NCBI RefSeq assembly: GCF_036417845.1
Contig: NC_089981.1
Location: forward strand, 75,743,268-75,807,267
DNA: 64,000 nucleotides
Source: Apteryx mantelli
Lineage: Eukaryota > Chordata > Aves > Apterygiformes > Apterygidae
Direction: 5' to 3'
Made by a program: the position numbers and the translations under genes. Under the pieces are notes generated by a model. That model did not search any database. It was given only the letters and a program-made list of their open reading frames with translations, and was not told the DNA's origin. How positions within the stretch are numbered: the stretch's first letter is position 1; every line of letters begins with the position of its first letter. Positions 49,173-60,700 of the stretch are shown here, in pieces.

Positions 49173-50408
49173 CTAGAGCACATTGTACAGGATTGCATCC
49201 AGGCGCGTTTTGAATATCTCCAGAGAAGGAGACTCCACCACCTCTCGGGGCAACCTGTTCCAGTGCTCTGTCACCCTCACAGTGAAAAAGTTTTTCCTCA
49301 TGTTCAGATGGAAGTGTCTGTGTTTCAGTTTGTGCCCATTGCCTCGCGTCCTGTCGCTCGGCACCACTGAAAAGAGTCTGGTCCCATCCTCTCGACACCC
49401 TCCCTTCAGATACTTGTACACATTGATAAGATCTCCTCTCAGCCTTCTCTTCTCCAAGCTAAACAGGTCCAGCTCTCTCAGCCTTTCCTCATAAGAGAGA
49501 TGCTCCAGTCCCCTAATCATCTTTGTAGCCCTTCGCTGGACTCGCTCCAGTAGTGCCACATCCCTCTTGTACTGGGGAGCCCAGAACTGGATGCAGTACT
49601 CCAGATGTGGCCTCACCAGGACAGAGTAGAGGGGGAGGATCACCTCCCTCGACCTGCTGGCAACACTCTTCCTGATGCACCCCACGATACCATTGGCCTT
49701 CTTGGCCACAAGGCCACATTGCTGCCTCATGCTTAACTTGGTGTCCACCAGCACTCCCAGGTCCTTCTCGGCAGAGCTGCTTTCCAGCAGGTCAACCCCC
49801 AACCTGTACTGCTGCATGGGGTTGTTCCTCCCCAGGTGCAGGACCCTGCACTTCCCTTTGTTGAACTTCATGAGGTTCCTCTCCGCCCACCTCTCCAGCC
49901 TGTCCAGGTCTCTCTGAATGGCAGCACAGCCCTCTGGCGTATCAGCCACTCCTCCCAGTTTTGTATCGTCAGCAAACTTGCTGAGGGTGCACTCTGTCCC
50001 TTCATCCAGGTCATTGATGAAGAAGTTGAACAAGACTGGACCCAGTACTGACCCCTGGGGGACACCGCTAGCTACAGGCCTCCAACTAGACTCTGTGCCG
50101 CTGATCACAACTCTCTGAGCTCTGCCATTCAGCCAGTTCTCAATCCACCTCACTGTCCACTCATCTAACCCACACTTCCTGAGCTTGTCTATGAGGATGC
50201 TATGGGAGACAGTGTCAAAAGCCTTGCTGAAGTCTAGGTAGACAACATCCGCTGCTCTCCCCTCATCTCCCCAGCCAGTCATTCCATCATAGAAGGCTAT
50301 CAGATTGGTTAGGCATGATTTCCCCTTGGTGAAGCCATGCTGACTACTCCTGATCACCTTCTTTTCCTCCACATCCTTAGAGATGGCTTCCAGGATGGCT
50401 TCCAGGAT
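49173..50408 (-). pseudogene. CR1 ORF2 C-terminal reverse-transcriptase fragment, frame still open
   Basis: About 400 codons without a stop or frameshift. The RT palm motifs are present. Counting from the GTG at 50372 as residue 1: motif A DFSKAFD at 47-53, motif [11 protein letters not shown] at 103-112, and the catalytic FADD at 133-136. The C-terminal region ends normally at AILYNVL. That GTG is not a real start: the frame stays open upstream ([12 protein letters not shown]) to the truncation point, and there is no promoter. It is a dead copy, since the endonuclease domain and RT fingers are lacking. The lack of coding lesions implies recent insertion or chance survival. Confidence 0.9.
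50383..50408. repeat. 12-bp tandem repeat at the CR1 5' junction
   Basis: ATGGCTTCCAGG is repeated two and a bit times at the point where CR1 homology ends. It keeps the CR1 reading frame (Ile-Leu-Glu-Ala twice). It may be a small duplication made during truncation or repair, or a source-element variant. Confidence 0.8.
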
Positions 50409-50523
50409 GGTGGCTTCAGTGTTGCACTAAATCCAAACAAGTACAGCCACAGGAGTTCAGACCTGAGACAGATTTGTAGGGCTGGATCCTATTGAGATAC
50501 AGGTTTATATCTAGAAATCCATG

Positions 50524-50830
50524 ATTTTAAGGCTAGAAAAAACCATGGAATTAAAGAATGAGAGGACTAGGATAAACCTCAAGGGTTTCTCTTGTCCAAT
50601 TCCTGACCCAAGGCAGGTCCGTATCTATGTATCTGTTCATACCTATGAAAGACGCTCAATTATCCTGCTTCAAAGGACACCCTAATTAATGGAGATTCTA
50701 CAACCCCTTCCCAAAGTTCACGTCACTGCTGTTCTTCTTTACTATCATGAAGTCTGTCCAAATGCCTAATCTAGATTTTTCTTGACACAATTTAAGACCA
50801 TAATATTTTGTCCTACCTACATGGACATGA
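50524..50830 (-). mobile_element. Older CR1 3'-end fragment
   Basis: The plus strand carries decayed versions of phrases typical of antisense amniote CR1 tails: a 'gattc..aggctag.aa..accat' start, 'ttaatggagattctacaaccccttcccaaag', 'cttgacacaatttaag' and 'tttgtcctacc'. It sits directly beside the young CR1, has many substitutions and contains no open frame. Recognised from memory of CR1 consensus wording; RepeatMasker would settle the subfamily. Confidence 0.65.
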
Positions 50831-50849
50831 AGAACATAGGAAAAAATCT

Positions 50850-51200
50850 AATCTGTACCTTACAGGCCATACATCTGGTCCAAAGATTTGCACTTGAACC
50901 AGCCCATGTCTTTTAAAGCCCCCTTCCTCCAACTTGATTTTGAAACTCCAAGTGAGAGGGAGTCCAACATTATCTTGGTAATCTGTGGCAATGGTTGACT
51001 AGTCTTAGCATTAAAAAACTGTCTTATTTCCAGTTCAAATTGCTGAGTTCAACTGCCAGCCATTAGATCTTGCTATGTTTTTATCTGGTAGATTAAAAAC
51101 CTCTTCTCCCTAAGCAGGTAATTATAAACTATGAATTTATTGAACACTCTTGCCTTTTCTGCATATAATGACAAAAGATGGTCTTTTCCAGAAATATTAA
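50850..51200 (-). mobile_element. Ancient CR1/L3-like 3' fragment
   Basis: The plus strand shows 'gagagggagtccaacattatcttggtaatctgtggcaatggttgac', 'ctgtcttatttccagttcaaattg' and 'ccagccattagatcttgctatg', matching the antisense 3' region of a widespread amniote CR1 group. It is strongly diverged and abuts the previous fragment, giving three stacked CR1 pieces from 49.1 to 51.2 kb. Confidence 0.65.
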
Positions 51201-53650
51201 AATGTGTTCCTTCCATTACTGCATGACAAATTATGTTCCGTTCAAAATGTCAAAGCAATAATGAGCTTTTTTCTGTTGCATGAATGGTACAAAACAAAGC
51301 TAAATTCAGATTCTGCCTGCCAAATTCTGCCCTTATGGAGGGCATTGAACAAAGACAGGTAGGTTTGGCCAGCCCAGAACAAGATTAGCATGAGACCGTG
51401 GACGTTCATCCCACTGCACCAGACTGCCTGAATTCCCTGACTTATCTGTCTGTCCTCTGCAGTCTGACTTGTATTATTCAGTGATGCACAGATCTTCCTT
51501 GTCCAGTTGGTACGAGGCTTTCTATATACCCTGAATGCTGAGCGCCTTTGCCCTAAAGATAAACTTCCCTCCAAATATTCTGAGTTATTCTGGATACTAT
51601 CAAACAATAATCAATGTGAGATAAGAACTGTTGAGAATTCATTATTTTCTGCTGGGCTATAGTGACATCCTGTACCTTACGAATTCTTCCCTCAGCATGC
51701 CTGAATAATTCCATTAGCTGTAACAGAGAATGAACTCCCCCCTTTTTAATCACCTGCCCATAACCCCTGCCAGGGCTGCAGTGGATACCAAGTCAGGTCC
51801 ACATAACTACTGCCATTCTTTACCTCTAGCAATACTTCCTAGCTAATGTTTCTGGTTCCCTTTACAAAGTTACAACAGCAGCAATAAAAACGTTAAGGAA
51901 TTTTAATGCTGCTTTACTGCACCTTTAGAAGTTCAGGAAAAGTAGAAACTTGCAAGCTTTAAGGAAAGGACACCTTTTATTGTAGCACTCAGGAACAGAC
52001 ATGTATCAGGTTCCTACATCTTTCCACCAACATTACTCTCTTCTCCACCACTTGATTTTTAATGAGCATTTAAATAATTACTCCTTCTTATTATGATGGT
52101 TACTCTAATAATACCAATAAAGGTAGTGTAGATGCTCCATAAAAAGCACTCCTTTAATTGAATTATTATTAAATTAAAATGCCATAATTGAGAACACTAG
52201 TTTAACAAGTCTCCTTATAAGACCAGCCGACATTAAAGAGAAGGGCATTAAATACTGAAAAGATTTAGTGTTTCATAGCAAAGAAAATGTATGGTTATAT
52301 GGGGTTTGACAGGTCACCTATGCAAGAGCCAAATACTTTCCAGGTGCCTGCAGTGTGAACTATATACCAGCTTGATCTGTTATACAAAAATATCTGTAAC
52401 ACAGGTCGAAAATGAAACCGTTACATTTCTGCTGGAAGACATTTCGTAAGCCATCGAACTATGCAAAATAGGCAAGAACATTTATTTACATATTTTTATC
52501 ACTGAATGCTACCATAACTAAACACTCACAATATCAGATGCTTTACCCTCACTCCATTCCCTGGGATGTTTAAAGTGCTGCTATCTCCACTTACAGAGGG
52601 ACTGACAGTCCTAATAAAAGAGAGACATAAGTGTGAAGTAGGGTCCAAGCCTGAGTCGGGATCATCACTGCCAGTCCAACAGTCATCGCCAGCCTTAAAC
52701 ACCAAATGCAATGGCACTATTTCTCTCTATACTTCTCTTCATTTTAATTTTATGATGACGGCAACACGAGTTGAAGATGTAAAACCAGCTGAACTCCTCT
52801 AACCTTCTGCAGAACTAACACAGTGCATCCATCCCTGTGCTGCCTCATCTGAAGAAACGGCTCTAGAGAGTCTCGCAGCATTTCCTGCTGAGGATGATGG
52901 GGACTATCACCTACAATTCATAAAGTAAGCATCAACTGGCAAAAAAAGTTGGTGTTTCATGACTTAGCAAGATGCCTGCAGTCTCACAACCTAAGGGCCT
53001 CCAATTCTCCACCCAGATAAAAAGCCACTCTCTCTTGTGAAGCTCAGCCAACCTGAAGGGCATCCTCAGTCAAGGAGAGGAGTTGAAGGTTTAGTGCTAG
53101 AACATAGGCATGAGGGGCCACAGAGCCTGCAATAACCTGGAAAAGGGGAATCTCAGCATGACTTCAGTGAAAGGAAAGAATGCGACAGGGAAACAAAGAT
53201 GAAAAGATTTTAAGAGGTGGATGCAAAAATAACAGTGGTGTCTGAAGAAAGGAGAAGTAAATGGGAAGCACACTAAACCCTCTGTTTCAGACCATACGTG
53301 GCCCTATTCTCTTCTTCTACCTTGTCCCTTGAATAGCCTCTCTGCCCCAGTGCAATCTTCAAAAAGAACAAAAATCACAACTTCATTCAAGAGTCGTCTG
53401 TCACACATTGCCTGCATGTTTTACAGCTTTCTCCATCCTGTTTCTATTACTGAGACTGCTAGTTCTCTACAGAGATTATGCAAAAAGCTTTATGCCAAGA
53501 GAACCTACAAACCTCACAAGACCCTCTCATTCCCAGCATTGATTTTAATTAGCAACGAGAATATTCTTGAGAGCATTTTCTACTTGTTGAAAAAAATCTA
53601 CAATAGCACTGGTTGGTGCCCATATTAAAATACACTAATATTTTTAATAG

Positions 53651-53800
53651 AGGGCCAAATTCTATCTGTGCTAAAGCCAACTGCCAAAATCTGTCCTTGA
53701 TGGATTAAAATCTGCCCTACTTTTGGGATCCTATTTTGTTTACTAACACAATTGTGCTTTCCATTGATTTCAGTGGTCAGGGCTATGTTGATCATATTTA
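53651..53800. repeat. Palindromic element remnant in the intron
   Basis: It starts with 'gggccaaattctatctgtg', with 'ccattgatttcagtggtcagggc' near the right end, as in degraded copies of the family. Internal pairing is weak. Confidence 0.4.
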
Positions 53801-55003
53801 GGCATGACAGCAAATTGTCTATCATTCCTGTAATAACGAATATTATCTTTTTGTTTAATAAACTATTTTATCATATTATTTGAAAACCAAAAAGATTAAT
53901 TGCCAATCACATAGTTGAGCAGCCAGACTGTCATGCTGTGTATCTATAGTCACCCCTCTCTTAATTCTAAGAACAAAGAGCATGAAGCCTTGAAAGAATT
54001 AGAGATATCAACCTTACAATCATACTCTTAGCCAAACTCTGATTTGAATTACCCTGTAATGAATCTGAAGTATCTCCACTGACCACCAGTGCAGACTTTG
54101 AGTTCTTACAGATTAAGTTATAACAGGGTACAAAAAATAAGGATCTTAACTAGGTTTATATGAATATAACAAGCTGTGATTTTTTCGGTAAATTTTCCCC
54201 AAAAGCATTTTATATGTTGTCTGTGGCATTTACACTTACAAAAAAGGAGATGGCTGCAGGCACACTACAGCCATGCATAATGCAAATAGATGCTTCTTAA
54301 TGGACACAGACGAACTTTGGCTGAAGATGCAGCTTCTGTTCAATAGTCCCATTTTCTGTAAGACTTAATCATACCTTAGAATTGTACTGCCAGATTCACA
54401 TAAATGAGCTGAATGCACAGTTCGGTTTAATTTACAGTGCATCACAAAATGGTAATATTATATTTTTAAGTATAAAATGTCAATAGTCATTTGGAGCAAC
54501 CTCCTTCTGGATGTCAAATTTTTCATTCCTAAAAAGAGCTTGTGGCTTACTGGAAGTTAATGTTCAGCCTACAGAAGTATAAGAAGTGCAGAAAAGGAAA
54601 AAAAATGCATAGCAAAAATCAGAACTAACAATCTAGGGATTTTGACCCAGAAGCAGTATTAAGATGGAAGATAAAAACATGTTTGTCATCTCTGAACACC
54701 TTCTTCTAATTGGTGTTAAACTCTAAAATACAAAGGCAATTTATAAAACAGAGAAAGGGAGAAGTGTGAAAAGTAAGGAGTGAACAGAAAAATCAATATT
54801 AAAAGATCAATAGTGAATGAGTTAACTTTTAAATTAGCCCTTTGTGATACAACAGTTTCAATTGACTCCATCTTTAGCATCCAAACAGCTTTGTGTCTTT
54901 TAGTTAGTTCCTGTGAAGCTACAACATCAGTTAGCAGATTGTAAGGATGCTTTACAAACCCACTGTACGAAATAGTGTATCAGTGAAAACAGGGAAATTA
55001 ATT

Positions 55004-55016
55004 GGGGGGGGGGGGG
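55004..55016 (+). repeat. G13 homopolymer
   Basis: Thirteen consecutive G, a likely site of length error in assembly as well as real polymorphism. Confidence 0.9.
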
Positions 55017-56479
55017 AATTGTACCCATTAGTAAGATGAAAAGGCCATAGGAATATCCATGGCTGTTGGTTTTATATATAGTACCCCATTTAGAGCATTC
55101 ATGAAAAACCCTTGTACTGCTCAAGGACACTTTTAGGCCTTTTCTTTGCATAAGGTATTCAAATGCATTTGAAATAATGTCAGTCTTTTCCACAACATAT
55201 GAAATATGCCAGCAGCTTCCCCTTAAATTGGTTTCCTGTAAGTAGTTTTGTTTGAAAACTGGCAAGTGCTGGGATTTTTTTTTCCCCACAGACTTTTCTA
55301 AGGTGCCATTTTCTCATCTTACAAGTCAGAATTCTGAGTAATCTGAATAGGAACTTAAAGGAGGATACAAAAAGGAAATTGTCCATGTCATATAATGGAA
55401 AAATAAAGAGTAAATTAGGAAACAATAAAAAAGCCAAAGGGTGAAAACAAATTTTCCTGATTTTTTCCCCAGGAGTACTTCTGTCTGTTTTACTACAACT
55501 ATTTCTTAAGGGCATTAGGTGCCTATTCATAGTTAGTAAATGAAATAGCATTTTTGTTTTAATTCATTACTTCTTTAACAAATGCTAACTCCCATCTCTG
55601 CTTCTTTAAATCCACAAAATCTCCACGTTCAATCCTAAGAAGTATTATAAAGGCTATAAATCTTGTTTTAATGGAATGTACATTTAGCTATGAAGAGATA
55701 ATTGACGTTATGGAGGGCCTAGATGCTGAATTATATAGGTTATCTAATACAAAGGGGACTCATTACTGAAGCACCACAAACAAGTAGTAATATATGTATA
55801 TTGTTCTGAGTGGCGTTATAGCAAAAGTGTTCAGGTCTGCAGGGATTTATAAAACACAAGAAAACAGCAGACATGCACTTGTAAATTTGTCTCATTTGTC
55901 TCTGAAGTTAAAGGTTATTCCCTTGATCTGAATTTGTAATAAAAACATGCTAGACTAAGGTTTGTAGAGAATGTTTGAATATGTAAATTGTGTATAATGA
56001 TAGGCAATTATAGGGTAAAAACTGGACGTTATGAATGTTACAGAATTGCATGGAGCATCAAAGTATTTTCCTTCAGATGAAATATTTATCTTTTATGCAT
56101 GTTATAAGCACTTTTTCAAAGGTATTCAGCAACCTATTTGAGTGGAGAGTTGACAAAAATCAAACCATTACAACAGGCTAAGACTGTGGGCTTATGCACA
56201 GGAGAAGCCACAGCTTTTTACAAAATATACATAATAAATCTCTTGAACTAATGGTTCCGGAGATGGATCCTCAAGGACAAGTTCCACTGATTTTCACTCC
56301 CTTAGATGAAAGCTGGTCAGATGTTTCTGGATATTTTAAAGATGTGGGGAGGGGGACTGTGGAGAATAACTAGGTAAGAACGTGCATCTCCTTGAAGTGA
56401 TTCAATGAAGCCCCATTTCTCCTCCAGTTAGCTGCCTGCAGTGTTCAGGGAGAAAAAAAAGGATACCGCATCCAGATAG

Positions 56480-56830
56480 AAAGGAGTAAAGCCGGGAGAT
56501 GATACTGTAGTTTATGCTGCTGAAGATAAGGTTTTCTCCTTCTCTGAGCACGACAGTCTGTTCAGGTTAACCAACTGCAGTGTTAGAATAACTCCAGCCG
56601 ACTTGTCACAGAGTACAAAAGTCATCAGCAACTGAATGTTCTTTTCTGCACCGCAATTAAGACGAATCAATACGACGTGCCACAAATGGTATTTTACTCT
56701 CAATAAGAACTCGGGCTGAGTTTATTCAGAATATTTTAGCGCTTCCCCAGGGGATTTTGGTCCGACGCAGATGGCAAATAAAGTACTCAGCCTAGGGCTA
56801 GAGCACATTATGCTAATTCTAATGTCAGAT
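56480..56830. promoter_or_regulatory. Candidate conserved intronic element
   Basis: Non-repetitive, with preserved CpGs and factor-site-like words: GATAAGG (about 56525), ACCGCAATTAAG (56650), CAGATGG E-box (56768) and TTAATTA-like homeobox words nearby. It lacks repeat resemblance. The call is by appearance only. Confidence 0.3.
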
Positions 56831-58196
56831 GTACTTTAATATACAGCTCTATTTAATCACCCCATTATTTCACATTTCCATATGAAAAACCTGCGGCACT
56901 TCTGCAGAGCTTTCACTCTGCGACAATGCCAGCTTCCTTCAACTAGCTCACTGCGAAACAGAAAAGAAGACTGGTCATTCTCGCCAGTCAAAATGTTACA
57001 GTTTCAAAGTTTCAGTATTCCTGAATTTAAAGTGGGTCTTCCAGTGCAATTAGCAAATCGCTCTGCTAGAATGCTGATATATACAAAATGCTAAGGAGGT
57101 GTGATTTAAAAAAATAAAAATAACAGCCCTCCCTCTGCACCTTACCCGCTTGCACACGCAGACATATACAGACACTCATCTCAAATTCAGTTGCAAAACA
57201 GCAATAATAAAAATAATAAAAGCATTGTCATAGTGCAATTTGACCAATATTCTCAACACTCATCCCCAAAACGCTAACATTGCCGGCTGCATGGCTTCCG
57301 TTACTTAGAACAGACATGGCTGGCACAGCTGCCAACCTACAGATGTCTCTGAATAAAACCTTCCTTGTGTATCAATAATTTTTGCCTGTAACAGACTACA
57401 CCTCGAATTAGATTTACAAGCCGCACCCTTTCAGCATAAGCCACTCACCAAACTCTCTGCAAATTTACCTTGATGCAACATCTCTGGTGACCACAGAACT
57501 TGAACCTATGGACTTAAAGGCAACATGATTCAAAACTGGATTTACATTGAAAAGAATGAAGGAAAAACCTACACTAAGGAGCTATTTTTTTTTTCAAAGC
57601 CATGTAGGTTCTAGAGGTGCAGACAAGGAAAGCAGAAGCAATCCTTGGAGCACCTCTCTTCAGCATCCAGGCTTTTTACCTTTGAGAGTAATTCTGTGAG
57701 AGACTCTTAATTCAGCTTTTGTGCAAGGTCACAAGTGAAATGAGTTTCATGGTCTCAGAAAAATCTTCCTCCAGTTTGGCATAACTGGGGCTCCATGACA
57801 ACTAGTACTGCACATTAGGGGAGACAGGTCAGGACTGGATTATACTGAGATGCTGTTAGAGGAATGCATGAAGCTTAAATCAATCGGTTTTCTAATCATT
57901 GCATTAAACCTACACCATATTTCGTAAAAAAAAACTATTTAGAAAAAGACCTATTTTTTTCTCCTTCAAGCACCCAGTCTGCATCCTTTAAAAATTGTTC
58001 AGTAATGCATGCAGAAGCCAGCACCTGGGGCCAGACCTCACCTGGTTTCACTGTTATGCGTCAACATTTAAAGAAACAGAACTCTGCTGCTGTGCCTTGA
58101 CATGGCATATGCCACAAATTCCGTGTCCTAATTTGAACACAGCAGATGATATCTCTCACATTCAAGGCAGAAATGCTTACCCTTTCAAGCTTTATT

Positions 58197-58197
<1 letters not shown>

Positions 58198-58233
<36 letters not shown>

Positions 58234-58277
58234 CACACACACACATATGCATATATATATATATGTATATATATATA
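58198..58277. repeat. Compound microsatellite (TATG)n-(AC)n-(TA)n
   Basis: About 80 nt: TA units, seven or so TATG units, a short AC run and two TA runs. The longest simple repeat in the window and likely polymorphic. Frames crossing it are artefacts. Confidence 0.95.
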
Positions 58278-58590
58278 AAGTGATTTGCTCTGTAAATATG
58301 GTTATGAATATAGCAATATGCCCAAATGAGAAAGGGGGCTGAGAGGTATAGATGGATTCTCCTTCCTCAACCATTGCAAGTAGTTCTTCAAATATAGGGC
58401 TTGATCTTGGGGGAATCTGATACTACAGTTTCACCTTATTGGAAGTCTTGCCTGTCTGGGAAATATGGCACAAGTTAATTTAGTAAATTAGGGCAGTTTT
58501 AAGGTTTGTTGACTATAGAATATCTCATCCTGAATATGAATAGTTAAATTCAAAAGTGTAATGGAAAATGAATGTTTAATATCCTAACAC

Positions 58591-58652
58591 AAAGCCCAAA
58601 GTCAATGTGAATCTTTCCACTCACTTCAATGGACTCTCGATGAGGGTCTTAT
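58591..58652. repeat. Palindromic element remnant in the intron
   Basis: 'cccaaagtcaatgtgaatctttcca' followed by 'ctcacttcaatggactctcgatgagggtctt' forms an imperfect inverted repeat with the wording of the same family. Confidence 0.4.
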
Positions 58653-59879
58653 TCCATATTGGGATTTGTTAGTCTCCAGACACTGTCTTCAACAAACCTG
58701 GTTTGTGGTGATGCAGTTAAAAGAACAGAACTGAGCTCATAGCAGCTATAAGCCTAAAGAAGTCAGTTGTAAATATATTAGAGGAATAAACAGAGACATA
58801 CCTACTAAAGTATCTTTTGCATCTTTAGTTAAATGAACTACAGCAATTGAAATAGGAGAAATGCATAAATTGAAATTAATCCTTGACAATTCTGTTGCTT
58901 TTTCTTATGTTGATATTATGTTGTTTTTAAGAAGGAAAAAAGAATAATAATACTCTGTAGATCTTTTTCTTTTGCTCAGTTTAGATAAACTGACTGCATT
59001 CTTAAGCTCTGTTACTAAGACTTCTTTGCAAACATTGTAGCTGAGACTAGCAGAACATTTTTTTAATAACATATTTATTCTTGGCAATAAACAAATTTGT
59101 GGAATCCCAGTCAATTTCCATCATTATGGAAATTTTTTGAGTGCCAGAATGTGTCTGCAGACACATCTTGCACTAAAGAGTTCCTACAGGACTCCAAGTC
59201 CTGTAAAGGAAAATCCCAGACTGGGTGAACAAAGAGTCAAAATGAGCAGAAACATTAAAAATCTAAATATTAAGAGGGGTGGGGGAGAATAAAGTGTAAA
59301 ATACTTCAGACGACAAAAGAAAACATCAGTTACAGAAGTAGGGATCTTGGGGGTTGCTCTAGATTAAATAGTTAAAATGCAATCCATGACTACGAAGTTG
59401 CAAAAGATGAATATACAATCGTACTTCCTTAACTGCAAAGATAAAAATACAATTTTTGCTCCTTAAATAGGTGTTGTTTTATGCCACTATTACACTGCAG
59501 AAAATAATGCCAATGTGGATTAGAAGAAGAACCTAAAAACTTCATATTTTATTTCTACACAATCCAGATTGATCACCTAAGAGAAGCATAATTAAACAAT
59601 GCTAAGCATCCCAACCCCTTTGAGAATGTGCTGCCTAAAAATATTTTTAGAACAATCACTGTAGTAATTCTTCTTAGTTGTAGAAACACTCCAAATCAGA
59701 AAGTCAATTTTTCCTCTATTTGCAGAAGTGTGCTGGTTTTCACTGGAAAGGCGCCTGTGTTTTGTTTGGCTGCTGTTCATATACTGCCTTGGCAGGATTT
59801 CCTTGGATTGCTTACAGTGAACATTGCTCTTGCATACAGTAGCACTCCCATTTTAACTGTCCCAGCCACACGTTTTCTA

Positions 59880-60035
59880 ATAACACACAGAGAGCTGCAA
59901 AATCCCTATAAGCACAGCACTTTAAAGCAGCAACAGAAGGGGGTGGGGGCGGAGGGCTGGAGGGGGGAGGCTCTGCCCGTTCAAAATTGAGAGCTGCAAA
60001 TGCAGGATGGTCCTTTTAAAAACAACCAATGTGAA
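59880..60035 (-). promoter_or_regulatory. Promoter-like cluster in the BCL11B intron
   Basis: Within 150 bp: a CCAAT box (60026-60030 on plus), a G-rich tract with a GC box GGGGGCGGA (59945-59953), and CTTATAG on the minus strand (59912-59906), a weak TATA box. Read on the minus strand the order CCAAT, GC box, TATA-like is the classical one and points the same way as BCL11B. Individually each motif is common; the grouping is what stands out. No transcript evidence is available. Confidence 0.3.
59939..59970 (+). repeat. G-quadruplex-type tract in the intron
   Basis: G5-T-G5-C-GG-A-G3-CTGGA-G6: at least four runs of three or more G with short loops, on the non-template strand relative to plus. 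Confidence 0.85.
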
Positions 60036-60559
60036 TTGTGTTTAAGGAGCAGCTTTCCAGGAAAAGAGAAAAAAAAAAAACAACTCGGAGAAGAGGGCCT
60101 GGTTCAGCTGATTCACTGAATCTAATCTGCACTGAGGAGGCTCTGAATGTCACTGAATTGGGTCCTAAGTACAATTTATTTTCTTTTTTGCTTTTTTTTC
60201 CCCCCCTCCTTCTGAAAGTGCAGATAACTTGATAATTCCTGGTGTCACCTGCGTGTTCAAGACCCAGCACCTGATCCTGTGGTCCCTGGGCATCCAATTT
60301 TCCACCCCGTCAGGGGAAGACAGCGGCATCAGAAACACAGAACTCAACTGTTGGAGTCAAACAGGCAGATGACATAAAAGAGAAGGACATCTATCTCGCC
60401 GAAATAGTCACTGGAAACAAACACAGCATTTCTACCTACAGCTGAGAGAGAAAAAGCCAGTAACAAAACCGTTATTCAGCTCCGTGCCCTCTGCAAATAG
60501 CACTGACTTGTTAGTGGACAGCTGCAGCTCAGCCCCCCTCCAAGCCAATCCAACTTGCT

Positions 60560-60700
60560 GCGTTTGCCACCCTGCTTTTGCAGATCGACCGCAATTTGCA
60601 TCTCCATGCATCTCATTTCTCGTTAGGTAAGTTGATTAATTTGGGCGAGGGAAGTTGTCATTCAAAAAAAGACATTTCCACGAGCATTATTTCTGCCTTT
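60560..60700. promoter_or_regulatory. Enhancer-like block with RUNX and octamer sites
   Basis: ACCGCAA (RUNX-type, 60588-60594) runs directly into an octamer ATTTGCAT (60594-60601), with further ATGCAT and CATT-type words and several CpGs in an otherwise AT-rich intron. RUNX factors regulate BCL11B in T cells (established), so an intronic RUNX site would make sense, but conservation has not been tested. The same ACCGCAATT word occurs at 56650. Confidence 0.35.
60584..60626 (+). other. Micro-exon-like segment, antisense to BCL11B
   Basis: 'ctgcttttgcag' precedes and GTAAGTT follows a 43-nt stretch. It overlaps the RUNX/octamer block, so the splice-like signals may be incidental. Confidence 0.15.

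Larger units (their letters stand above)
49090..50408 (-). mobile_element. CR1 LINE, 5'-truncated, young
   Basis: An avian CR1 retrotransposon 3' half, about 1.3 kb, inserted in the BCL11B intron in the same orientation as the gene. The 3' end (49091-49109) carries the tandem octamer GATTCTGT read on the minus strand, the hallmark of CR1 tails, with no poly(A). Upstream comes a short 3' UTR, then the C-terminal part of ORF2. The element stops abruptly at about 50408 after two and a half copies of a 12-bp unit (ATGGCTTCCAGG on plus), so the endonuclease and the first part of the reverse transcriptase are missing. 5' truncation during target-primed reverse transcription is usual for CR1. No target-site duplication is evident, also usual. 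Confidence 0.93.
51201..56479. other. Intron, mostly unique AT-rich sequence
   Basis: Holds the G13 run and the 53.65 kb palindromic remnant. No exon signal recognised. Confidence 0.65.

Noticed and set aside
58061..58374. Several His/Tyr/Ile-rich frames
   Set aside because: They are translations of the TATG/CA/TA microsatellite.
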